From contig CM068553.1 in assembly GCA_035048495.1 (NCBI GenBank), positions 26,746,978 through 26,810,977 of the forward strand: a stretch of 64,000 nucleotides of DNA, given 5' to 3'. Position numbers and translations under genes: made by a program. Position 1 is the stretch's first letter. Each line of letters begins with the position of its first letter. Shown here piece by piece: positions 20,753-34,800 of this stretch. The stretch comes from Euptelea pleiosperma (taxonomy: Eukaryota; Streptophyta; Magnoliopsida; Ranunculales; Eupteleaceae). The notes beneath the pieces were generated by a model, which saw only the letters and a list, made by a program, of their open reading frames with translations, was not told the DNA's origin and did not search any database.

Positions 20753-22200
20753 GAATAGACGAACTACGTATAACCCCATAGCCCACTTAAAAAGCCCACC
20801 ATAAAAGTACTCCATTAGTGGCCCCTTCTAGCCTTTATGTATTAACCCTTTCTTATATCCCCATAGCTCTATAACAAATAAAAATATACCTTTATCCCAT
20901 TGTTTCTGAGAAGTTTATAGGGAAGGTGAAAAGAAAGAACAATGCACATATTCTACAAATATCTCTTGAAAAAAAAAAGGGAAAAAAAATTCTACAAAAG
21001 AAAGTGAGTTGACAAGCAAAATGAAGAACAATGATTAACAGAAGAAAGGTGAAGACAAATACAGTTTGTTTCAAGAAATTCCAAGAAAGTCAAGGCCCCT
21101 ATCTTCTCAGAAACCCTAAAGCCCCTCTATTTTTTTCTATCCATACCCTTACCCCAGCCACATTACAAACAAAAGACCTATTGGACTCCAGGCAAGGTTA
21201 GGTATGATTGTTAAACATGTGAGAAGTTGAGTGAGCATTCCCACCCTCAGCATAGTGGTTGATTTTCCTTCCTATGAGATCAATTCCTTAGAAAATAATA
21301 GGATGAGATGTAAATCTCTTAATGAGTTTATAGACCCTTCTTTCGTGTTGGGGTCTAACAGAAGCACCACTGATAGAACTCACTGATTCTGAGTGTGGAA
21401 GTGGGGTTGCCTGCTATAGAATTTGGGCTTTAATCCTCGCAGAACTGACGGGATCTAGGTACATGACCGTAAGGTACCGAAGCAACATTGTACAAAATTC
21501 TCTAAAAGGATTGTAACATTTATGGTTTATCATATTAGAGTCAAAATCTCCCCAACCGCACAATGTGCCCGCACATGTGTAGGGTGCACTTTGCACTTCG
21601 CATGTGCGCAACCCAGTGGTGTGCCACGTACGGTACCTACTCATACTCCACGTGGGTGTTGGACTTGACTTCTTGTGCAAGTAACTTGGTCTATAAAAAC
21701 CCAAATCAAATCAGCTCAAAAGGGTATTTACAAGCATACGCCTGCTTCACAATCTTTTGACTGATTATTTCTTATTTAGGCTGACGCCTGTTACCTTTTT
21801 TAGAGCAATTTTTTCTTAAACTCTGCTTTATCCTTCTTTTGGGTAATCAGACAAACTGTACGCAGTCTCTGTAGAGGAATGCAACTCTGGGAGACTCAGA
21901 TGCAACTCTAGGAGACTCAGATTGAATCTGGGCTTGTTGTATCCTGGAGATAGTGTTGCCGTATTTCCCAATTTGCACTATCTTCAAGATAGAGATATCT
22001 CAACTATTTACATTGTTTTGAGCTAATTTTTAATTGCTGAAAATTATTTTTAATCTCTCCCGTTCTATCAAATCCCCACAAGTATAAACATTATCTGTTA
22101 TGTTATCACGTCTGTTATCCATTTTCTGGTAGTCATTTATGTTCTTGAAAAATGAATTCAAATTTTAAACCTTGGATGGCAGTAATATTCCAGGGCTGAG
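20753..22200. other. gene-free; possible solo LTR near 21510-22085
   Basis: No coding domain is visible. The stretch 21510-22085 begins TGTAACATTTATGG, has a TATA box in CTATAAAAACCC near 21691, and ends close to CCCCACA, which would suit a solo LTR. Two short direct repeats, GCAACTCTGGGAGACTCAGA and its near copy, lie at 21880-21920. No clear target duplication was found, so the LTR reading is tentative. Confidence 0.3.
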
Positions 22201-22687
22201 TCGTGATGTAACAAGGTACATGTGAGGCCATTTGTCGTCCGGTTTAGCCATTTTTGTTACTCACCTCTGTCCTCCCGGATGTTTAGCCTACCCTTAGGTA
22301 GATATTCATACCAAAAATCAGCTTGTTTGATGATTTCTATCCATTACCCAAAAAATAGTTGAATCTGACAGTTCAAATCACGCCTTAAAAAGTGCTAAAA
22401 TCAAAGATTACCAATCAGGGTTATTTTGACGGTGTTATATTTACTTTTTTTTTTAAATTAAAATTTGATTCTTTCCAAGTCGAAGAACAAACCATCACAT
22501 TTTTGCAACAAACTGACGGATTGATGCATCTAAATGCACTTTACCAACCATCCAGATCACAATGGCCACCAGTCTGAGGCTCAGATACTTGCATGGCTGA
22601 TGTTGAAAGCCGTGAAACTTGTTCTGTAACTCCTGCTCCACTGTTCACATCCACTATCCACTCCTTCGACATGAGAAGGCTTTTTGT

Positions 22688-22825
22688 TCACACTAAACAA
22701 CCTTTGAAACCCTTCCTCAATGCAGCTTCATCCAAGCTCCTCCCTATGAAAACAAGCTTGTTTATCCTTTTCTCATCACCTCCCCATGTTTTGCCTGGGC
22801 AGCTATCCAAGGTGGAATGGACCCC
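22688..22825 (-). CDS. CobW exon 10
   Basis: 45 codons and a TGA stop, ending [20 protein letters not shown] then CLV. Acceptor CTCACAG. The 3' untranslated region extends left of 22688; no poly(A) signal was pinned down. Confidence 0.9.
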   Translation of the reverse strand, partial: GVHSTLDSCPGKTWGGDEKRINKLVFIGRSLDEAALRKGFKGCLV

Positions 22826-25800
22826 CTGTGAGGAACATCACAAGTGAACACAGATTCAGTTTAATTTTCCATCACAATTATCGAAAAAAGCAAGACAGCA
22901 GTTCTGCTATTCTAATGAGTGGTCCATGCATTAAAACCTGGAAAACATAACGCTCATCAGAACCATTGACGGACAAAATCCCTTTCATCCTGTACAAGTC
23001 GTCCCCTTTTTCATCAATCAGTCTTTCAAGCCAATCATCAACCTGGATTGCATGCAACAAAGAGACAAGAAGCTGAGACGCCACAATTAGAGAATTTAAA
23101 GGTGAATTTCTGCTGAAAGCAAAGAATTCAAAAATGCACAGTCGCTACTGCACCCAGTACCCTTTCTCAGAATAATAATAAAAGGTAAGGGTTTCCTTAC
23201 TCTCGAATTCAGAAATTTTTTTGATCTCACCCATCAGTCAGGTCAAGTGCAAATGGTGATTCATACAACTATGCCACAAGTACACACATATCCCTCTCTT
23301 TTTCATAGTGTTTAGATCACCATTTACACGTCCTTGCCATAATAGGGTGAGTTCAAACAATTTTCTGAATTCAACTCCAATCACGAGTTTCCAAGATATG
23401 CAACTCTCAAGAAAATTCACCTAAATGAGGAGTTTGTCCAAGCTTTGGAAGGAGTCCTAGGAAACTTCTAGGACTCTTCAAGAAGTTTCAACCAGATGAC
23501 GAAAATTGATGTCTAATATGGGTGCTTATGTAATATGCCATGTAATATGACCCTTAAAAAAAAAGGCAGAAGCCGCATACTTTGTGTTGATACAAAATAG
23601 AGGGCAAGGCTATCAAAGAGGAAAACGGCCCACAAGTTTCAAGTGTAGAAGATTCCAAGAACTTAGATAAAGGTAGAGAAGTGCAAAGACGTGATCTATG
23701 ACTCCATTGAAGCATACTACTTTAATATCCCACCAGATAAAGCATTACTTTCGTATGTAGAGCTGCTTAGTCAAATTGATCCTTGGGTGACGAGAAACGA
23801 CACAAGGACGGGTTTAAAATGTTCATGTGGTATGGTGGAACACAGAGTGGCTCCTCAACTTAATACATGAGGTACAAACTAGGTAATAATATCTCATGGA
23901 TGACAAAACAGCTCTTTCACAGGTTGAACTTGACTGTACACTCATAGGTAGGAAAGCAAGTGGCAGGTGGCTCAGCTAACGAATGTTTAAAAGAACACGT
24001 AATAATATTTGGGATGACCCATCTCAAACTGCTTGTTACAGACTTTTTTTTTTGTTGCTCACTAACTTTATTAACAGAAAAAGGAAAAGTTAACATTGTC
24101 ATTGACATTACATTAGGTAGTCAAAAGAAAAGGGTGGATGATTACCTCATCAAGATCAAGGGTTCCCTCAGAAACTATACTGACACTGGACACAGCAGAA
24201 TCATGTAAATGATCATGGTGATGTCCTTTCTGGTATTCTGTTAGAACAAAAAGGCAGTAAAAGGAAAGAAGTAAAGTTCATGAGAAATACAAAATACTAT
24301 ATTTAGTCACTTTACAGATAACCACACAGGTTAGATGAACAGTTTAGTTTCTAGAGAAAAACAAAATATGCCAACATAAATAAAGATGTCAACATAAATA
24401 GATAGTCTATTATTAACCACTTAATAGAAACATTAATTATAAAAGAAGAAAACTGGAAATTCAACTGGTGCATGACTGCATGTAGAACAACATACAAATG
24501 CTGAAGCCACGTCTTAGGAATTAAAACATTCTGGCAATAGCTCAACTTCATGAAACTTTGGACAACGTTGCACTACTTTCAGAATCCATTCTCAGCTTCT
24601 AATAGCACATCAGAAGATAGCCAGAAAGAAACTTCCAGTGCTTCTTGTTAATAATTCCTACGGGTGGCATGTGCGCTGCACGTGAGTGAGCGTCTTGTGA
24701 AGCCCGTGTGAGGGGGCATGCCCCAACCTAGGTTTTGGCTTTAAAGTAGTATAGATATAGTGATTAAATACAAATTAATCTCCAATGTCAAAAACACTTA
24801 AATACAATCAGTTAACTAATATTAAGAAATGATTTCTTTTAGGAAAATTGCTGCAAAAGACAACTTTTGAAAGAAATACTCGGCAAGGATAGTGGGCTGA
24901 AAATATGGCAACTAAGGTTTGTCTTTACACAAATAATTTCCAGTAAATCTTTTCTCCCTCAAATTTTACTTTTGATTCTAATTTTGCCTTTTATATTTGA
25001 ATCATTTAAAAAAACAAAACATGTTTTTTTTGTAAAAACAAAAAAAGTAGTTTTGGTCAAATAGAACCATAACCATGTTTTGTTTTAAAAACTTTATTTT
25101 TTTTAATCATCAGTGCCATTTTCACCCTTATTTCTATAAAAAAAAGTATTTCTTAAACCATGTTTTTTTAAATGGTTTAAATATGACAAAACGGGAACTA
25201 AAAAGTGGGATATTGTAGAGAAAAAGGATTTACCATCAATTATTTGTCTAAAGAGAATCCTTAGTTGCCATATTTTCTGCCTACTATCCTTCGTGGATAT
25301 TTCTTTCAAAAAGTTATATTTTTTAGCAATTTTCCATTTCTTTATTCGTATATTTCCATTTCTTTATTCGTATATTTCCATCATTATTGAAGAACATTCG
25401 AAAAGCAGAACCCTTGCAAACTGGTCATGAACAGCATTTATTTTTCAGTCCAAATCGTAAAACTCAAGTGGATAGGGAATTGTAAGAAGTGTCAGTCACA
25501 TCTTTACTCCAAGAATTATAAAAATTTTGATGTTAAAAAGGATTAGATATTGAACGTCTAAATGTACCATACAGCGGCCAAAGCCCACTATTTCCTAATA
25601 AAAATTGAGAGTGATGTTCTGTACTAATCCAAAACTAGCAAGAACTGCGAGTTAAACGAGATGAAGCAGACTGCACCTATCATATCCAGACGCTTTGTCC
25701 ACCCATATTGACACGATACAGATACTGGATGGATACTTTTACGTTATAGTTTTCTTGTTTCCTGTTGTACTCATCCTTTTAGTCACCACAATTTCCTTGT

Positions 25801-28800
25801 TTGCTTTGTCAACAAAAATACATAAACAGCATATTTCAAGAAACCTTACTGAAAACTTTGTAATATTGGAAGTTTAATTACATTGGCCTTATGTAAATAC
25901 AAACAAGATGGTACTTACCTTAATAAAGCTAAAAAGTAAAGCATGTTATCTAAATTTTGGATGAAATACTTGTATCAGAATTTGTGTCAAGGATTTTGGG
26001 AAACGAAGAATCGTATTCCCATTTCTCATACCAGTGTCTGTATCAATATCTGTATCTGTATCCGGGCATCTAAAGACTGCACCCTTGTCTACTAAAATAT
26101 GACTACCTAGTAGTCCATGCCACTTGTAAGTATAGAACATTCACATAAGCAAATAAGGCATTACCATGCCCAGACTCGTGCTCATGGGTTGAATCATGGG
26201 ATCCATCTACCTGAACTTCAGATTCAATTCTGCAAGACCATAGGCATCTAAACATGTTAGACAAAGAAGAAAACTCACAACCTGAAATACTATGCATTTC
26301 CAACATCATCTTTACTAACCGCAAAATAAAGCCAGTTTATGCTCATCAAAAATGAAAAAAATAAATATATCTGTTTTATAAAGCAATATGCTTGGCTGCA
26401 ACAGAGTAGTTAACGACCTATCGAGATCATATCCTCCAACTCCTAAAACAAAGTCCATGTCAACAGCTCCAAATTTAGCTTGCTTGATTTGTGCCATCCC
26501 ATTGGTACGCTGACACAAATATACCAAAAGAAGAAAAATATATTACCAGAAATTCAGCAAAGAATGTTGCAAAAGCCTTCAGGCATAACTGAAATCCCTA
26601 CCTTAATTCTCTTAGTCAAATCCTCCAAATCGGCCTCACTCACCAAATCTATCTGCCAAAATGATTGAAATGAGGGATAAATTCAAAATAAAAGAATAGT
26701 GGAGGATCGATAAAGAACAATAGTATGAGTAACAAACAAATGAGTCAAAATAGAACCTATGGTTTACAAAAGGAAGACGTCAAATTTTCTAATGTGCATG
26801 CTCACCTTGTTTAAAATGATACGGTCTGCGTATGCAACTTGTTCTACTGCCTCATTCACGACAAATCTGGGTTTCACTTCATCCAAATGCTGCATGGCAT
26901 GCTTACAGTCAACCAAGGTAACAACACCATCAAGTTTCACATATCGTGAAAGCAATTCATCAGTGCAGAATGTTTCAATGACAGGAGCAGGCTTTGCAAG
27001 ACCTGCAAAGGAGCAGCCAAGAATAATCCACGTATTCAAGCTCTGAATTGTCCACAACTAATGCAATCACTACTGCGCTCCCAAGTATCTGGACCTGATG
27101 CAATCGACTAGTTTATATTACTGGTACAAACTCCATTTCATGAAAAGAAAGACAAACATCAAAATCTTCCCCTACAACCAAGAAAGAGAAGTTGAAGCTT
27201 CAAATGAGCTGAAAGGCAAGTTTATGCATTACAACGTAGGCTTAAAATTGCGGTCTAACGTTGGATCTTATCTTTCCTGCAACTTTGGCATGATCTCAGC
27301 GAATTTGTCTGATGAAAAATTCACCACGAAGTAGAAGTGTAAAAAGTTGAAGTGGCAAAATGTCAGGCTCAGGCCACTCGATTAGAAACAAAAGTTTCAG
27401 AAGAAGACGGTGGTTAAGTAATTCAATATTGAGAGCAACTTTAAGTTGAAGGGTTGGCAGATCATGTGTTATCCTGATCCTCACCCTTCGTTCATAAAGA
27501 GCTATAGGAGATGATGGTTATGAACTGGAGCCCCACAGTCTCAGCTGTCATCTGAAGCCACTCCATAAGAAACGAGAGTTACAGAAGAGGACAATGGTTA
27601 TATAATCCATTGCTGACCAACCTTAGGTTGAAGGGTTGGCAGATAGTATGATATCCCAATCATGACCGCGATGAATCTCATCTATGTCTGAAGTTAGAAC
27701 TTCACAGATCAGATATAAAATGACTAACATTCCAGGGCCTCATTTCATTAAGAGCTATACCTGTTGTTTCTATGACAATATGATCAAACTTGTCTCGTTT
27801 CTTCTTAACCAACTCCAAAAGCATTTTAACTAGATCTCCTCTAACAGTACAACATAAGCAGCCATTGTTAACCATAATAATGTCCTCAGCAACAGAGGAA
27901 TGGCTAGCAACCAATGAACTATCGATATCCACCTCCCCAAACTGCAATAGAAAAAGGAAAGAAAGATAAGAAAGAAACTATCAAATATATAAACATAGGA
28001 ACAAGAAGTAGCTTTCTGTTGAACATACTTCAACATGTATATTTTAAGGATGACAATGGAAATTAAATTGCAATGAAAGGAGAATCCAGTTTCACAAAAA
28101 TATTTGACCATTAACATTTTAGGAACAGATAAACTCCGCCTGTGTTGATCTTTTGAGCTGCACTGCCTGTTCCATGCCCGGATGAAGGAGGATTATGTCC
28201 GGTTGGCAGCCAATGACAAACTGCCAAATCTTTGTATATGAATCCTGTTTACATTGTTTCAATCTTATCCAAGTGAATCCCCAGGAAGCAAAATGCGCTA
28301 CAACAGGCCTGATTGCAGTGAAAATATGCAATGGTTCCTGTGTTAGACTGGAGGGCTGAGAAAAGAGAAGTTATTCGACAAGAAGAGCTTTTGGCAGGTA
28401 AGAGCAGGAGGGGCTGGATACATTAAGAAAAAAGGAGAGATACCATAGCATGTGGGTAGGGGGCAAAGTGGATAGGAGATCAAGCCAAGGAGATTGAAGA
28501 TGGCTACAAGCTTTTGTACAAGGGAAGGATAAGTCCAGACATTGGGTATGTATATTCGTAGATAAAGATTTGTGAAATTATATCGTAGATGTTAAGAGAA
28601 TTAGTGTAAGTTGCTGTCAATTAAGTCCAGAGAGGAGATGAGTATAATTATTCTTGCTTATGCAACGCAAGTAGGATTGGTAGAAAACATTAATAGGCAA
28701 TTTATATATGGATTATTACAAGGAATCCTAGTTGGACAAAGGGTAATAACAGGACATGACCTATATGGGCATGTGGGAAAAAGCAATAGATGATATGGGA

Positions 28801-31800
28801 GGGTGCATAGAGAACAGGGGTTTATAGGAAGAAATGAGATAGGGGATGTGATCCTTAAGATTCTATGGTGTTGATACCCCAAAGATATTTCCAAGACTAC
28901 TGATCTCCTAGACTAACAAAAACACCAGATGGTCACGAGCGTATCCAAACAGATCCCAATACCTAGGCACCCAGATAAGTGTTAAGACACTGCACTTGCC
29001 TAGTTTATGTTTATCAATCTAAATGCCCACAGTGGCATTTCACAAGGGGTCATAGGTCGATCTTAGGATTGGCCGCCAAGAGAAGAGGGATGTGTCCAGA
29101 AACCAATCATTCAAGGAATAAACACCTTTAGAACGCGGCAGCACCTTCAATAGGGTCCTCATCCCAACAACTAAACACAGGACTACACTCATGGGGCTTT
29201 GTTCATCATCTGGATGCAACCTGGGAGAAAGTGGGAGTTGACCTATGAACCCGATACACAACTGTTATCAGATACGTATTTTCTACGTATTTAGCATAGT
29301 TTGGTTATTCTGTAAATACGCCTTTGACATAAGGGGTATACTTATCCTTTGTAATAGCTCCTTTATAGAAATAAGATTTATGGAGTCTTTGTGACCTATA
29401 AAAGACATCATTTTCTCCTCTCTCTCTTCTCTCTTTGACTGCCTAACCCTAACGCTAACCCTAATCACCATTTCAACTTGGTATCAGAGCATAGATTTAA
29501 GATCCACAGCCAGAGAAGATCGCCGGAGGAGTTCTGATGTTCCACTGTATTGTACGGCTGACATCGTAGGCCATACGAAGACGGTTTTCGAGGTCTGGAC
29601 ATGTTTTATGGTGATTTTTTGAGAATTTTTTGGAGCCTCTATCACAGTGTTTTTGATGTTCTACCCGAATATTCAAAAAAATTGAGTTTTCTCTCTATCG
29701 CTTTGTCCGATCTGTTGGGGGTTTTTCCCTAGCCTTGTCGGTTGTTTCTGGTTCCTTACCATTGTAGGAACCCATTGGATTCATCCATGTGCTGTTCCAT
29801 GGAGGATTGGAGTTTCGGTGAGGAGATCTTCAACCTATAGTTACCACCGGCTTCTTCATTGGGTTTTTTCTTGTGGCTGCACTTTTCAGCATCACTTGAA
29901 ACCCATCTGTGGTTTTTTTTTTATCTTGTTGATGTTTAATCAACACTCCTTGATGCATATTCTGCCTTGCATCCCTCTTTGGACTATGCATAGCTCTTTT
30001 CAGGGCCCTTTTGTTGCTATTTTGGCCTTCGATTGCCTTGTTTTCGGTTCTCCAACCTATGTGTGTGGTTTCTCTTGGTTCTTCATCCACCTAAATAGCT
30101 ATGACTACTCCGGAATCTAGCAGGGAGATTCCCTCAAGGTCCGATGTGAGCTCAAAAGCTACCTCCAAAGGCACAAGAGGGTCTACGGTGCATCAATTAG
30201 CGTACAAGAACCCCAAATTGCAGATCACTTCAGTCAAGCATGACGGCAAGAACTATTTAGAATGGGCACAGGCTGCCCGGTTATTAATTGGAAGCCGAGG
30301 GAAGCAGGGCCACCTTACTGGGGATACAGCTGTACCTGCCAAAACTGAACCCACATATCGACAATGGGAAACGATGACCTTATAGTTATGTCATGGCTCC
30401 TCAACTCTATGCAGTAGGATATTAACCGGAGCTTCTTATTCATGGTCATGGCTCAGGAGGTTTGGGAGACGACTAAGAAGACATATTCTCAGACACAAAA
30501 CACTAGTCCGGCCTACCAGTTGAAGTAGAGTATCTCCGTTTCAGACAGGGGAGAAGTCTCTTGTTGAGTACTACACCTCTATCCGCAGCATGTGGCAGGA
30601 GCTTGATTACTACTATTCCTATCAGCCCCCACGCTCTAAGGACATTCTCCCGTTTCAGCGACATGTGGAGAAGGGTCGGATTTTTTAGTTCCTCTCTAGA
30701 CTCAATCCCTCGTATGAGCTTGTTCGGGTCCAGATCCTCAGTGGCAGGGTAGATCTTCCCTCTCTCAGTGAGGTCTATTCCTATCTTCAGAGTGAGGAGA
30801 GCCGCCGGATATCCCTCCTGGATGAACATCCGGTTTCCGAGCGATCAGCGCTTGCCAACTCCTCCTGCCTACCAACATCGACAGTCTCATAAGGGTCGCT
30901 CTTCTCAGCCTCCTGCTACGGTCGTGTCTTATGTTCCTACTAGTACAACTTCTGGGAAGTCTCAGAGGGAGAGGCCCAAGTGTGACTATTGCGGTAAGCT
31001 AGGGCATGTGAAGGATAGATATTGGAAGCTCCATGGTCGCCCTAGCCAGCCAGCATCCTCTGGGTCTTCTCGGGCTCATATTGCTAGTTTGGATGCTTTC
31101 GTGCCTTCTCAGGATTCACAGCTTAGTCATTTGGTAGCTACTGCTGGTATTTCTACTGCTGAGATTGCTACTCTCCGACGCTTGCTCAGTCAGCTTGATG
31201 ATCCTTCTACCACAACTTCGACCTCATTTGCTCAGTCAGGTAACATTAAACTTGCCCATCATGTGTCCATACCTTCCTTAGTCCCTCCTGGATCATTGAT
31301 TCAGGGGCTTTGGAACACATAACGGGTATGTCTTCCCTATTTTCCACCTACTATATTTGTTCAGGTAGGGATAAGGTTAAAACTGCAGTCGGCACCTTAT
31401 CTTCTATATCTAGAAAAGGAAATATCCTTCCCTCTCCTCAACTACCTTTATCTTCTGTTTTGCATGTTCCTACTTTTACTTCTAACCTGTTGTCTATGAG
31501 TGCCATTACTCGCCAGCTAAACTATAGTGTGACCTTTTTTCCTTCCTCCTATGTTTTTTAGAAACTAGAAACTACGAGGACGATTGGCACTAGACGTGAA
31601 GCCGATGGCCTCTATCTTCTAGATGGGCGTACCTCTGAGCCCACAACACTACAGTCTCATAGCAATTTTAGTAGTAGTTTAGCTTATGTTCTATGTTGGC
31701 ATGCCCGTCTGGGGCATGTTTCTTTTTCAGTACTTGAAACACTTGTTTCCTACTTTGTTTACTTCTGTTTCTTTTTTTGAGTTACATTGTGAGACATGTG

Positions 31801-34800
31801 AGCTCTCCACATTGTAGATCCACTTATCCATCCAGAGGTAATAAAAGCGCAAGTTCTTTTGATATTGTGCATTCTGATGTGTAGGGTCCTTCCCCTATTG
31901 CCTCTATTTTTGGCTTCCACTACTTTGTTACATTTGTTGATAACCATACAAGGTGTACTTAGATTTATCTCATGAAAACCAAAGATGAAATTCCTTCCAT
32001 CTTCAAGGGTTTTCATAAGATGATCGAAACACAGTATGGTTCCTCCATCAAGGTCCTTCGATCTGACCAAGGTGGAGAGTATAAGTTCGGAGGTCTCCAG
32101 CATTTTTTTTGATCATGGGATTTGCCATCAGAATTCCTACAACTACACCCCTCAGTAGAATAGTGTAGCTGAAAGGAAAATACGTCATTTAACAGAGGTA
32201 GCTCGATCTCTTTTGATCGGTGCCCATGTCCCGAGTTCTTATTGGTCCGATGCTATTTTGACAGCTGCTTACCTGACTAACCGGATGCCTTCGTGTGCGC
32301 TCTACTTCCAGTCTCCGGTTCAGGTTCTTGCTCCTAACTCGTCCTTGTTCCCTATAACACCTCGTATCTTTTGGTGTGTCTGCTTTGTTCACATTCTAGG
32401 TTCACATCGCAACAAGTTGGATCCTAAAGCTCTTAAGTGTGTCTTCCTTGGTTACTCTTCTACTCACAAGGGGAACAAGTGTTATCACCCCTTAACAGGC
32501 AAGAAGTTTGTTTCCAGGGATGTCACATTTCGCGATGCGACATTCTTTTTCTCCCCTACCTTTCTTCAGGAGTAGAGAGGTAGTGAAGAGAGGCCCGATC
32601 TTTGTCATCTTCCTACTGTATCTCTGACTCCTCCATTCTCATTAATCGTCGAGCGGCCTACTCAATCTACTATGGTGTCTGATAGTGCTCCTGGGGCACA
32701 GCGAGAGCTTCAACTCTATCGCAGAAGAGGGAAAGCCACTGCTGATCTAGTTCCAATGGTTCCATCCTCGGATCCAGGTAACATCTCTTCCACCTCTGTT
32801 CCTGTCATTTCTTCTTCCACTAATGTATGTGGTCTTGATCTTCACATTGCTTTAAGAAAGGGCACCCGTAGTTGTACTCAACATCCCTTGAGCAGCTTTA
32901 TCTCCTACGATGCCTTGTCTCCTTCCTACAAGGCATTCATTACTTCTCTGACCACTATCCTTATTCCCTCTTCTGTGGCAAAAGGGTTGGCACATCCCAA
33001 ATGGAAAACTGCTATGGTCGAGGAGATGCATGCCTTAGATGAGAATAAGACATGAGAGCTTGTTGATTTGCCAAGAGGCAAGAAGTCGGTTGGGTGCAGA
33101 TGGGTGTTCACTGTAAAGTATCAGGCAGATGGGTCAATTGAGAAGTACAAGGCTAGATTAGTAGCCAAGGGGTACACTCAGACCTATGGGATTGACTACG
33201 TGGAAACCTTTGCACCTGTGGCAAATATGAACTCCATCAGGGTATTGTTGTCCTTGGCGGCAAACCAAGCATGGCCTTTGCATCAGTTGGATGTGAAGAA
33301 TGTTTTTCTTCATGGTGATCTGCATGAAGAATGCTTTTCTTCATGCTAAAGTTTATATGGTACATCTTCCAGGATTCACACCCCCCCCCCCCCCCCAGAG
33401 ATGGCAGCAAGGTGTGTCGACTGAGGAAAGCCCTCTATGGGCTTAAGCAATCTCCCAGAGCTTGATTCGAGAGGTTCACTCTAGCAGTGAAGAAGCTGGG
33501 TTATACTCAAAGCCAAGCCGATCACACCCTATTTGTGAAGCATCTAGGGAAGAGCACTACTGCCCTCATCGTCTATGTGGATGACATCATTCTGACCCAT
33601 TCCATAAGAGGTGACCAAGCTAAAGAATCATCTAGAAGCGGAATTCGAGACCAAGGATCTAGGGCTTCTCAAGTACTTTCTCGACATAGAGGTTGCAATA
33701 TCCAACCAAGGGATCTTCAACTCACAAAAGAAGTACGTCCTAGATCTATTGAAGGACTCTGGCAAGCTGGGAGCTAAACCAATAGAGACTCCTATAGAGT
33801 AGAACCACCAGTTGGCCGACTCGAGAAATACGCCTTACAGGATGTAGGGGGTTTTCAGAGATTGGTTGGGAGGTTGATCTACTTCTCCTTGACTCGCCCA
33901 GACATTGTCTATGCAGTCAACATTATCAGTCAGTATATGCATTCTCCTAGGGAGATTCACTTAGAGGCGGCACACAAGATATTGAGATATCTCAAGTCTG
34001 CCCCTAGACTAGGCCTCCTCTTCAAGAAGAATGGTCACATGAGAGTAGAGTCATATACTGATGCAGACTGGATTGGTGCTAAGGATGACATAAAATCTAC
34101 CTTTGGCTATTGCACCTTTGTGGGATACAACCTGGTTACCTGGAGGAGCAAGAAGCAACATGTAGTTGCCAGATCTAGTGTAGAGGCAGAGTTAAAGGCA
34201 ATGGCCCATGGCTTGTGTGAGATGCTCTAGGTTATGATGTTGGTTGCTGAGCTTGGCTTTCCAGTCTTGGGGTCCGTGAGGTTATATTGCGACAACAAGG
34301 CTGCTATCAGCATTGCTCACAATCCAGTACAACATGACCAAGCCAAACACATTGAAATGAATCGCCACTTCATTCGGGAGAAGATCGTATCAGGAGAAGT
34401 TTGTACCCCCTTTGTGAAGACTGATGAGCAAGTAGCAGATATCTTCACCAAAGGAGTTCCTAGTTGGCAACTTCACAGATGTTTATGCAAGTTGGGCATG
34501 AGAGATATCTATGCACCAACTTTAGGGAGTGTTATCAGATACGTATTTAGCGTAGTTTGGTTATTCTGTAAATACCTCTTTGACATAAGGGGTATACTTG
34601 TCTTTTGTAATAGCTCATTTATATAAATAAGATTTATGGAGTCTTTGTGACCTATACAAGACATCATTTTCTCCTCTCTCTCTCTCTCTCTCTTCTCTCT
34701 TTGACTGCCTAACCCTAATCACCATTTCAACTACAACAGCACACACTGACATACCTAACCTTGTACCATGAAAATCATCAACCATACATCTTGACATGAA

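Larger units (their letters stand above)
29263..34732 (+). mobile_element. Ty1/copia element in CobW intron 2, complete but mutated
   Basis: A 5470 bp element with two LTRs, a primer-binding site TGGTATCAGAGC at 29479-29490, and gag, protease, integrase, reverse transcriptase and RNase H in the copia order. It is flanked by an exact 5 bp duplication ACAAC (29258-29262 and 34733-34737), and the uninterrupted paralogous site at 35182-35186 has a single ACAAC. It lies antisense to the host gene. Stops and frameshifts in every domain make it non-autonomous. Confidence 0.92.

Noticed and set aside
27098..27480. Small frames in CobW intron 3
   Set aside because: They fall between exons 3 and 4, which join in phase, and show no domain.
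29440..29466. CCTAACCC repeats considered as an interstitial telomere
   Set aside because: Only three or four imperfect units inside an LTR.
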